Below are positions 33,762-46,240 of a stretch of 64,000 bases of DNA, piece by piece (the first letter of the stretch is position 1; each line of letters opens with the position of its first letter). The DNA is taken from NCBI RefSeq assembly GCF_020379485.1, contig NC_063451.1:20690630-20754629 (forward strand), written 5' to 3'. This DNA comes from Brassica napus (Eukaryota; Streptophyta; Magnoliopsida; Brassicales; Brassicaceae). The notes beneath the pieces are model-generated. The model worked only from the letters and a program-made list of their open reading frames with translations, did no database searches and was not told the origin of the DNA. Position numbers and translations under genes: made by a program.

Positions 33762-36037
33762 ATTAAGCTTTATAGTGTCATTGTCTTGCTTCGATATTTT
33801 TCTGCTTTGTGAAATGTGATAAGTGTTCATACAATAGATATGCGAGAAAGTTAACGAGTTTGTATTTTCCCAAAATCAAATAAATATCTTTTCGCATTAG
33901 CACAAGATATACTCTCCCACTCTCCTTTTATGTTTGAAGCATGACAAGACATAGTTTCTCATAATTCAATACACAGCTCTGCGCAATGCAAAGATATTTT
34001 GATTAGGAGTCATCAAGAGAGAGGTTTTCAAGATTCTGCAATGGGGAAAACTGAGCCTATACGGTTGTTGCCAAGTAGGTAACATTTGACATTAACATTG
34101 TATGGACCCAGCTGAATATGGCTTTCTTCTCTTCACTGTGAAGACTTCACACGAATAAAACACATTGTGTAGAGAGCCAACTCGAACTCTGGATCGTTAG
34201 CAGCTGATGCTCATGAATCAGGCTGTAACGGAATCATAAGTGTGATATCTCAGTTAAACACCTGCATGTTTCCTAGTATGTATATTGGAGGAAACATTAT
34301 GTGTTGAATGAAAAGTATGTTACTTTAACAATTTCACCGGGGAAATCTATATAGCCTTGATAATCTAATGTTCCTTTGGCTTCCTCCAGGTAAAACTACA
34401 TTTAAGGATTTGAAGATTTTAATGATTTTATTTGGCAAGAAAGAAAGAAAAAGGGTTGTACCTGAAGCCAGAAACTTGTTCCGCACCAGATTGTTTGATC
34501 TCACCTACAAAGACATGCCAGAGGTACCAAACTCAAATGTTGAAATGTTTTAGATCCCAAACCATGTGTGAATGCCTTATGGACATTCTTTCTTTTGGTT
34601 CCCCCACTGATTCTCCTGTGGTGACATTATATATAAAGCTTGACCGTTATGGGCACCGGTGATGATGTCACTTGAATTTTAACTGACAATAAAAAGCTTT
34701 CTAAATTCTACGTATTAGTTTATTAGCAAAGTTTAAGCAAAAAAAAAGCTTCTACGTATTGTGTTCTTTTCAGCTAAATCTCCCGAAACTCCTTTAGGTT
34801 CTGAGTGAAAAGCGAAACTTAAAAGTGTAAGAACCTTATTTCACTACCATAAGACAGCTGATATTTGTAAAGAATAATAAGAACATAAATCAAAATTACA
34901 ATACCGAAATAAAGTAATAGAAGAATTGCAGAGTCGAGATGATTAATCTATTTCCTTAAATCTTTAAACGCCCTGTAGTGTGACGGTTTCATAATGCTCA
35001 GATTCCCAGGATACAATTGCAGCATTGTTTCTGTTTACCATCACCGAAAAACAGAATCTATCGAACCTAATTTTGTTATGTACTCTCAGACTTAAAATAA
35101 AAAAAATACTAGCATAACTATTCTAAGTGGGTTTTCTCCACCATGATTTTGATCGTATGAATCTCTGTATATATAGGAGAAATGCTTTATTCCAAAAGCA
35201 ATAACTTGAAAATAAAACGTACACATTAACTCAAATAATTAAATTTCAACCGATCATTATGAGAGTCAATGGCAACGTCTTTTACAATCAATAGCAAAGA
35301 TATTTCTGAATCATAAAATTAATTTGATTTTGACCCAAAGCATTACTAGGGTATTAGACTAGTTGTCTATTTATCAAATTAATTTTTAATTCCAAACCAG
35401 TCTATTCCAAATTTAATTTGGTTAACTCGGTTTAATGTGCGAACACATTTTAATGGACTATATCTTTTTACTAATATACAATAGTATATTTATATGGTGA
35501 TGAACCATTTTATTACTTCAACATATAATATATAAACAAGAGGACTTTCACCTCGTATTTTTACGTGGGACATTTATAATTAATAACGCTCGTTTAATTT
35601 GTACTTGCCGCCCACAGTTAGTTGATTTTAATTTTACAAGTACAAATGAAAAGAAAAAGATAATGGCTTATATACGATAGTGCCATAAAATGTGTTCTTT
35701 TTCAGTAAATTTCGTAATTAAAGTAACAAATGTTAAGTATTTGTGGAGGTATTGTAATTGGTAGAAATATCAAAAATATGTTCCTATTTTCTACCGGAAC
35801 GAGATAGTTGACTCATAGCATGCAAATTTACGAATATATATATAGTAGGTGCAATCACAAAAGAAGTGTTTAGAATTAAAATTATATTGATAAAATGTTT
35901 TAAAATATTACAAAGGATCTTTACTTTATTAAGAACACTCAGTACAAAGAGCTCTAGAGATTCTTTATGATTTAGATCACTCAACTCACTTGTATTACAA
36001 CACATTCCAAACCTTTATTTATAGTCTACTGTCTAAA
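33762..36037. other. Intergenic, no gene recognised
   Basis: Mostly AT-rich. A short frame at 34368-34553 (containing FGKKERKRVVPEARNLFRTR) has more charged, coding-like composition than its surroundings and could be an exon relic. I recognise no family. In Arabidopsis several genes lie between BAM3 and the VPS13 gene, and none was found intact here. Confidence 0.5.
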
Positions 36038-36910
36038 GAATATTTCTTGCAATATCCTTTAGAACTTTAATATCTTACAATACATACAACACAAGTTATA
36101 TCTTACATTACACACCACACGTAATTGTCAGAGCATTAGCATTAGCAGTAGCAGTATGCTATAGTAGCAGTATGCTATAGAAGCAGTATGCTGCAGGAGC
36201 TGTATGCTTTTGCTAAACTGTTTAATAGGATGATTGGTAGAGCAGTATGAATATGCTATTTAAAATTATTATAAAAATTAATATATAATATATTTTATTT
36301 TTATTAATATATTAATATATTATTTTTAATGAATATATATATATATATATTAACATATAAAATTAAAAAGATATAAAATTAATTTATTTTATTTAAAAAT
36401 TTAAAAATTATGTTTATATCGAAAATATTATTTAAAAATAAAATTTTTAATTAAAATATCTATATTTTAAAATAATATTTTCACTTTTAAAATAAATTAA
36501 ATATATAAATTAAATTATATATTTTAAATGTGAAAAACTATTTAAAAAATATTTTTATTATAAATTAATTTTAGAAATCAAAATTTTATTTTTGGGATAT
36601 AAAAATAATTTTTTGATATTATAAAATAAAATAAAAGAATTAATTATATATTTTCCTTAATTTTATAAATTATGTATGCTAATGCTCTTCTAAAAGCTTC
36701 ATGTGAAAGCATTGGCCAAAGAGCATTTGGAGAGCATTTGCATTTAGTAAATGTTTCTCTAAATGTTTTTCTAACAATTGTTGATCGGATAATGTAGAGC
36801 ATAATGCTAATGCTAATGTTCTACCAATCATGGCCTAACTCTGATATATAATGTAAGATATGATTTGTGTAGTATGTATCGTAAGATATTTGATATCTAA
36901 GGAATATTTC
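36038..36910. mobile_element. Inverted-repeat element containing a second MITE
   Basis: The outer arms 36038-36112 (ATATTTC...TATCTTACAATACATAC...TATCTTACATTA) and 36846-36910 are imperfect reverse complements over about 65-75 bases. Between them is an inner element whose ends carry GAGCATTAGCATTAGCA (36131) and its inverse TGCTAATGCTAATGTTC (about 36806-36822). The interior is very AT-rich. The best reading is one fold-back or MITE element with another MITE inserted in its loop. Superfamily was not determined. Confidence 0.7.
36130..36826. mobile_element. Inner MITE with GAGCATTAGC termini
   Basis: Terminal words GAGCATTAGCATTAGCA and their inverse define the ends. Near the left end a short tandem array of GTAGCAGTATGCTATA units is visible (36146-36195). 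Related words GATTGGTAGAGC (36230) and GCTCTTC...GAGCATTTG (36675-36735) recur inside. The target duplication could not be fixed. Confidence 0.6.
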
Positions 36911-37599
36911 ACTAGTCGTCTCTACACTCTTCGTATGCAGATAAACAATGCTCATAATAATCAATCATAATCCTATGTAGTTGGACGCCTAAATCATGAA
37001 AACCATAAAACAATTTTGTTACGATCTATTTCTCTCTCGTAACTATTATATAGTACTATGTCCACACAAAGTTAATGCTTCATTCTATATACCCATCAAA
37101 AGAATATTAAATACCACTTTGGAAAATTCAAAGTTAGAATCTTATTTACCTCCGAATTAAAAATTCGAAATCTATTCACCATAAACCATGATTAAGCTTG
37201 GCTTAATGTGTACCAACATATGTTTAACCATTAAACACCAATCACCTGGCCAAACTCAAATTAAACCAAGAAAATACTCTAGAAAAGTTATTAATTTTAC
37301 ACTCATCCGAAAAAACCAAAAATTTGAAAATCAAAGAATCAAAATTCCCAAATCGTCAAAATCGAGAAGAATCGGATTATTTTATCCCTACTGGTTTTAA
37401 TGATTTGGGGATTTTTACCTTTTAAGTCTTGGGTTTTATTTCTGGTGAGTGTGAGATTAATCGCTTTAATAAGGAATTTTCTTGGTTAAGAATATAATTG
37501 GTACACATTAAACCAAATTTAAATCATGGTTTAAAGGTGAATAAATTTTAAACTTTGAATTCATGAAAAACATGTATTCACTACAAGAAAACACAAGAT

Positions 37600-37930
37600 T
37601 AACGAAGAAAATTAACGAGGAATATTTTTCCTCGTTAATTTACGTCGACTTTACGAGAAAATTACGCGGAAAAATAAAATCAGCGTTATTTCCTCGTAAA
37701 GTAACGACAAAACAGTTTCGTCGTAAAGTCGATGTAAAGTGACGTGACTTTTATGAGGAAATCGTATTTCCTCGTACATTCCACGTAAACTTAGCGTGGT
37801 CTTTACGAGGAAATAATTTACGTCTACTTAGCGACGAAATTTTGAATCCACCAACTTTGTTTGTTACACGTTTTTTTTTTAGCCACCTAACTAATTTTCG
37901 TCGTAAATTCGTAGGAAAAATACAATTACT
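37600..37930. repeat. CACTA-2 subterminal repeats, left end
   Basis: Words such as TTACGAGGAAAT, TTTCCTCGTAAAG and CGTCGTAAA recur in both orientations across about 300 bp. Confidence 0.88.
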
Positions 37931-37946
37931 AGATTCGAAAATTTTC

Positions 37947-37955
37947 TATAAATAG
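37947..37955 (+). promoter_or_regulatory. Candidate TATA box of CACTA-2 TNP2 gene
   Basis: TATAAATAG lies about 50-60 bp upstream of the transposase start, immediately after the terminal repeat cluster. Confidence 0.65.
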
Positions 37956-37996
37956 GGACGTTTGAACATCATTCTAAACACACCAACAAAAAAAAC

Positions 37997-40900
37997 GTGA
38001 AAGAAAAAAAAATGGCTGGCTCCGAGAATATTTTCGAGTTGCGGAAGTGGATGTATATGCATAGAGATGCTAACGGAAGAGTGACGAAAGAATACCTTGC
38101 GGGGCTGGAGACATTTATGCATCAAGCAGATTCAACACCGCTCGCCCAAAAAAGTGGTAAGATGTTCTGTCCTTGTCAGAAATGAAACAATTCGAAATTG
38201 GCAAACCGTGAAAATGTTTGGAAGCATTTAATAAATAGAGGTTTCACGCCAAATTACTATATCTGGTTTCAACATGGAGAAGGTTATAATTATGATCAGA
38301 ATGAAGCTAGTAGTAGTAATAGCAATTTTCAGGAAGAACCGGTTGATCATCATTTGCATAATGAACATAGTTACCATCAGGAGGAGATGGTAGGTTATGA
38401 TAGAGTTCATGATATGGTAGTTGATGCATTCGTAGCTCATGATGAAGACGAAGAACCTAATATAGATGCAAAAAAGTTTTACGACATGTTAAACGCGGCA
38501 AATCAACCACTTTACAGTGGTTGTAGAGAAGGTCTCTCTAATTTGTCGTTGGCTGCTAGAATGATGAATATTAAAACTGATCACAATCTATCTGAAAGTT
38601 GCATGAACGAATGGGCAGACTTGTTTAAAGAGTATTTGCCGGAAGACAATGTGTCTGCTGATTCTTATTATGAGATTCAGAAACTGGTTTATAGTCTTGG
38701 GTTGCCTTCAGATATGATAGATATTTGCATCGACAACTGCATGATCTACTCGGAAGACGATGAGAAGTTAGAAGAATGTCGATTCTGCAAGAAGCCATGA
38801 TTCAAACCGCAAGGACGGGGACGTAATAGGGTACCGTACCAAAGGATGTGGTACCTACTAATTACAGACAGATTGAAAATATTGTACCAATCAGAGCAGA
38901 CAGCTGGAAAGATGAGATGGCATGCCGAGCATACTCAGACGGATGGTGAGATGACTCATCCATAGAATGCAAGAGCCTGGAAACATTTTAACAAAGTACA
39001 TCCGGATTTCGCTAGCAATAGCCGAAATGTGTATCTCGGATTATGCACAGATGGATTTAGTCCGTTCGGAATGTCTGGGAGACAATATTCATTGTGGCCA
39101 GTCTTTCTTACGCCATACAACATGCCACCAGAGATGTGCATGCAACGGGAGTTGCTATTCTTGACCATATTAATACCTGGTCCGAACCATCCAAAAAGGT
39201 CCCTGGATGTTTTCCTACAACCACTGATAAAAGAGTTGAAGGATTTGTGGTCAATAGGGGTGAGGACGTATGACTATTCAACGAAGACAAATTTTACGAT
39301 GCGAGCGATGCTTTTATGGACCATAAGTGACTTTCCTGCCTATGGGATGTTGTCTGGATGGACTACACATGGGAGATTAGCTTGTCCATATTGTAATAGA
39401 ACGACTGATGTGTTTCAACTGAAGAATGGTAGGAAGACAAGTTGGTTTGATTGTCACCGTCGATTTCTTCCCATTGGCCATCCGTACCGAAGAAACAAGA
39501 ATTTTTTAGGCACAAAAGGGTTGTGAGAGACACTCCTCCTCCATATCTAACTGGAGAACAAATTGAAGCGCAAATCGACTACTACGGAGCTAACGAAACA
39601 GTTCGTTGGGGTGGTAATTGGCATGTCCCTCGCAATATGCCTGATTCTTACGGTGTTCATCACAACTGGCATAAGAAAAGTATATTTTATTGGAAGGATC
39701 TTCTTCTGCACCACAACCTCGATGTGATGCATATAGAGAATAATGTCTTTGAGAACATCATGAATACAATTTTGAATGTCCAGGGAAGACAAAAGACAAC
39801 ATAAAATCAAGGTTGGACTTGCCGGATATTTGTTCAAGAAGCGAGTTACATGTAAAAAGCAATGGACAAGTTCCAGTTCCGATATTCAGATTGTCTTCGA
39901 AAAAAAGTCGGTGTTGTTCAACTGGGTGGCATCAGAAGTGAAGTTCCCCGATGGGTATGTTTCAAATCTCTCTAGATGTGTTGAAAAGGGTCAAAAGTTC
40001 TCTGGGATGAAGAGTCATGATTGTCATGTCTTTATGCAACGACTACTGCCCTTTGCATTTGCGGAGCTACTTCCAACAAACGTACATGAAGTACTTGCAG
40101 GTAGTGTTTTATAGCGCAATAATTTTATAACGGTTTAGTTTGCAAAATAATATATGACTAACAATGTGTTTAATTGTTTTTGGAATATAAAAGGCATTGT
40201 AGCATTTTTCAGGGATCTGGGCACACACACTCTTAAAGAAGAAGTTGTGGAATAGCTTCAGGAGAACATTCCCATCTTATTATGCAACTTGGAGAAGATA
40301 TTTCCTCCCAGATTTTTTGACGTCATGGAGCATCTAGCTGTCCACCTCCCATATGAGGCGTTGCTTCGTGCACCTGTACATTACGGATGGATGTATCAGT
40401 ATGAGCGAGCCATGAAATATTTGAAGAGAAAAGCAAAGAACCTCGCGAAAGTTGAAGGTTCTATAATTGCTGGAAGTTTGACGGAAGAAGTTTCTCACTT
40501 CACATCGTACTACTTTGCGTCAAAAGTACGTACCCGGAGAAGAGCTCCAAAAAGATATGATGATGGTGGTGTTGCGTCAACATATGCAGTTGCTGGTGTT
40601 CCAGATCTCTTTAGCCAGATTGGGCGACTCGGAGGGAAGTCAAAAGAGGTTTGGTGGTCGAGTGAAAAAGACGCTCATAGTGCACACACTTATATTCTAC
40701 TCAATTGCGAGGATCCATTGATACGTTATTTTGAAAGGTAACATATATGGACACTTCTAAACACATATAAGTATAAATTATATAATTGCGAGAGATTCAT
40801 TCATATAAAATGTGATTTTACAGCCTATTTGTTTCTCAAGTCGAAGAAACATTTCCTGGTATATCCACAAGTGACGTCGACAAAAGGAAACATCAACACT

Positions 40901-41665
40901 TTATTAAGTGGTTGAGGAATCAGATATTAATTAACTCAAACTCTTTTTTCATACATTATCTGTATTTCAACGTTCTCTTTATTTTTGCAGGTTGATTATG
41001 ACGACGATGCAGACTATCCTAAGTGGTTACACGAAGTAATTCAATCTCCACTTGTAAAGGTCACCACATCACAGATGTATTTCACACGAGGCTATACTTT
41101 TCACACATATGAGTATGGCAGACAGCGGGCGACCAATAACTATGGAATATGTGTGAAAGGGGAAACATATTTCTACGGGATCTTGACGGAGATTATTGAA
41201 GTCGAATTTTCAGGGATATTGAAGCTGATATGCGTCCTCTTCAAATGTGAATGGTTCGACCCCGTCATCAACAGAGGTGTTCGGTTTAACAAATTCGGTG
41301 TAGTTGATGTCAACAGTGGACGAAGGTACAACAAATTCGAGCCTTTCATCTTAGCTTCACAAGCAGACCAAGTTAGTTTCCTTCCATACCCACGGATAAG
41401 AGATTCGGGTATAAATTGGTTAGCCGTGATCAAAGTTACACCTCGAGGACGAATCATCAGCGGAGAAGAACCACCTTTGCAAGAAGAACAGATAAATGAA
41501 GTCGAGGAACCTGAACAAGAAATTGATGACATCCTTCTCATTGATCCGCATAATCATGAGTACGAAGATCTTACCGACGATGCCACAGAGGAAGCTGTTG
41601 AAGACGAGTTTAATGAAAATGATGATGTTTCTAGTGATGACGAGAATGTTGATGTATCGGATTGA
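37997..41665 (+). pseudogene. TNP2-type CACTA transposase, multiply broken
   Basis: Same domain order as in CACTA-1. It starts MAGSENIFELRKWMYMHRDA (second Met of the frame), then CPCQK with a TGA in place of the expected next cysteine (38182-38184), and RGFTPNYYIWFQHGEG. Next come an acidic spacer, CRFCKKP followed by another TGA (38798), and the Transposase_21 core from 39029 (VYLGLCTDGFSPFGMSG-like, FPAYGMLSGWTTHGRLACPY). The frame shifts near 39505 and again near 39790. DUF4218 (40289-40741, DDGGVASTYAVAGVPDLFSQ) and DUF4216 (40985-41665, MYFTRGYTFHTYEYG, KFEPFILASQADQV) follow, with introns near 40105-40195 and 40740-40985. It ends in an acidic tail. It is more decayed than the CACTA-1 copy. 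Confidence 0.9.
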
Positions 41666-41879
41666 TGTATTTGATTTTGTGTAAGGTAATGTGGGAGTTT
41701 GTTTTATAAATAAGATATTGAGATACTAAGTTAAGGAATGGGGTTTTGAATGGAAAGAATAGATTGAGGTGAAAGAATATATTGAGTTTAAAGGGTAGAT
41801 GGGTTTGGGGTTTGGAATATATGAAGTAGAAGATAAGGAATATGGGGTTTGGGGTTTCGGATTTTAGGGATTTAAACAT

Positions 41880-42550
41880 AATACTCGTTAATTCCTCGTA
41901 AATAAACGTGGAAATTATGACGAAATATAAAAATAAAGAACGCGGGGCTCGTTAATTCCACGTAAGAAGAAATCGTCGTAAAGCCCTCGTAAGCCAACGA
42001 GGAAATAACGACGAAAAAAGAAAGAAAGCAGGGCTCGTTAATTACACATAAGCGCAAATCGTCGTAAATACCTCGTAACCAAAAAAAAGAAAGCTGGCCT
42101 TGCTAATTCCTCGTAGAATAAAAACTAGAAAAAAAAGAAGAGAAGAGAAGAAAGATACTGGAATCACATGTGGCGAGACTTACTTAAGTCTAGCCCACAT
42201 GTGTTCCAATATCTTTCTTCTCTTCTTTTTTTTTTCAAATATTTCTAATTTGAAAAGCATTTTGCTGAGTTGTGTGATTTGAGATAGGGTGTGATTTGTG
42301 AGTTTGTGTGTGGTTTGAGAAGGAAAGTTGCGGGTATTTATAGAAAAGCGGGGCTCGCTAATTCCTCGTAAAAGGTTGACTCGTAATTCCACGTAAGCTT
42401 AATCGCCGTAAAAAACTCGTAAACCTAAACGCGGGCCTTTGTAATTCCTCGCTACTTCCTCGCACAATAAAACACGGGCCTTTGTAATTTCTCGTAAAGC
42501 TAAACACGGGCCTTTGTAATTCCTCGTAACTTTACGAGGAAATAACGCGG
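41880..42550. repeat. Internal block of CACTA-2 subterminal-type repeats
   Basis: Many copies of AATTCCTCGTAA, CGTCGTAAA and TTACGAGGAAATAACG lie between the two transposase genes, matching the element's end motifs. The layout parallels the internal block at 20095-20282 in CACTA-1. Confidence 0.85.
42129..42236. repeat. Near-perfect hairpin inside CACTA-2
   Basis: Two arms of about 50 bases are reverse complements with a few mismatches and two small indels: AGAAGAAAGATACTGGAA with CACATGTGG on the left, CCCACATGTG with TTCCAATATCTTTCTTCT on the right. The turn is at about 42183 (ACTTACTTAAGT). A transcript would fold into a long hairpin. Confidence 0.88.
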
Positions 42551-42561
42551 ATAAGTAATCT

Positions 42562-42569
42562 TATATATA
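42562..42569 (+). promoter_or_regulatory. Candidate TATA box of CACTA-2 Transposase_24 gene
   Basis: TATATATA lies 65-70 bp upstream of the start codon and directly after the internal repeat block. Confidence 0.65.
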
Positions 42570-42633
42570 CTCCCGAGCGCTCACTCTTTCTTTCCTCTCC
42601 ACTTCCTCTCCACTTCCTTTCTATTTCGTAGCA

Positions 42634-44498
<1,865 letters not shown>

Positions 44499-44649
44499 TT
44501 CTTTTTTTTCCGGTTGTATTATAAATTCAAAACTTATTTATATATAAAATATTTTCGTATTGATTTTTACTTTAAATTATAATTTTATTAATAAATTAAA
44601 TAATTTTAATTATTTTTTTAATTATATTTTTAAATTCTGTAAAATAAAA

Positions 44650-45030
44650 AAAACGAAGTAAATTCGTAGCTAAATTACGACTTATTTACGTGGAAAATTT
44701 ACGAGGAAATGACGAGGAAGGTTAAACGAGTATTTTACGAGGAAATACTTTCGAGCTATTTACGTGAATTTTACGAGGAAATACTTTCGAAATATTTACG
44801 TGTAATTTATGAGGAACTCCTTTCGAAGTATTTACGAAGAAATATAGTGACCTCCTTACATGGAATGATTACGTAGTCTTTACGACGAAATGTTTTCCTC
44901 GCTAAGTTACGACGAATTGGCGAGGAAATATGCGTTACGACGAACGAGTAACGACGAAACGTGTTTCCTCGCTAATCCTTCGTAAAGCCTCTTTTACGAC
45001 GAACTCACGAGGAATACCGCCGTCGTTAAG
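44650..45030. repeat. CACTA-2 subterminal repeats, right end
   Basis: TTTACGAGGAAAT, TATTTACGTG and CGACGAAATG words recur through the last 400 bp before the terminal inverted repeat. Confidence 0.88.
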
Positions 45031-45115
45031 CTCATGTTTTCTTGTAGTGATTTGACATTCATTTGATGGGTACATAGAATCAAACCTTAACTTCGTGTGG
45101 ACTTGATGCTATACG

Positions 45116-45491
45116 AAAGTTTTCATGAAGAAGATCGTTAAACCTATAAACAAATATTGGTGATAAAAAGAAAGATAGAAAAAGTCTCTTGTGTTATTTG
45201 GTAAAAACAAGGACAATAATAAAGGATTCTTTTACAATTTTATTGAAAGAAACTCAATTGTAAAAGATAAAAACATTTATGTTTGAGAAGAAACTAAACA
45301 TTTGGGTTTTGTAACCAAGCAAAGTATCCTCCCAGAATGCCTAACTCTGTTATACACAAATGTTACACAGATCAACTTAAAAGCTCTCTTTGGGAAAACC
45401 AAAAAACACATAAAAAAACTCACTCTTTGCAAAGTCTAGTTCTTTACAATAATGTAATATCTTCCCAAAAGCAAAAAATAAGAAGAAAAGA
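45116..45491. other. VPS13 3' flank
   Basis: AT-rich noncoding stretch between the fold-back element and the VPS13 stop codon. It should contain the VPS13 3' untranslated region and polyadenylation signals (minus strand). Confidence 0.5.
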
Positions 45492-46240
45492 TCATTCTAT
45501 ACGCAAATTCCTTGCAGATTCAGATTCCATGGATCTGTAATCATCTCGAACTCTAATGGCTCTCCAGTCAGACTCTTCTTTGGTCTGCCTCAGAGCCATG
45601 AAGTGCAGTGCGTCACTTCTAACCTGGTATATGTGGCATGCCCACGGATACGAGTCAGGTGACGACCAAACCTTCTGTTCCTCAAACTCTGTCTGCTCAG
45701 CCAGAGACGTCGGCATGCAATACACTGTGTTGGGCTCTGGCTCCTTGAAACTAGCAACTGCAACGCATCCAGGAGATACGAATCCTTCAGGAGCCCGCGG
45801 ATGCCAGATCGATACAGGACTTACGTAATCATCTAAGCAGTTCCTCCACACCTGACGAGTGAATAACAGCATGTATCACTAGTCAAAAGACACACTTATT
45901 TGCATCGCTACAAGTTCACGGTTGAGAAAAATTCAATGGATTAAGGGGTCAAACTAATTGATGAGAGATACTTACGAGGTCATAACCCACTGGAAGTGCA
46001 AACACTCCCTCAGTGTTATTGTAAACAGCAGCAACATTTGGCGGATGGCTACCAACATGAGCTACATCACCCACTGACACAAATCTGGGAAAAAAAGAAT
46101 GACAAAACTGCTTGAGTTTCAAGAACAATCCAGCGCAACTACAGTATCATCATTATCGCAACAAATAATACTTACCCCTCTGGACAACTGGGTCTCCAGA
46201 TAGTGCACACTCCTCCATCTTCAGAAACCTGAAAGCAAAG
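45492..46240 (-). other. VPS13 C-terminal VPS62-like module
   Basis: Encodes CTIWRPSCPEGFVSVGDVA-like and VSIWHPRAPEGFVSPGCVAV repeats. The pattern W-x-P-x-x-P-x-G-(F/Y)-V-(S/A)-(L/P/V)-G recurs and is the VPS62/DUF946 signature. It marks the protein's C-terminus. Confidence 0.8.
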
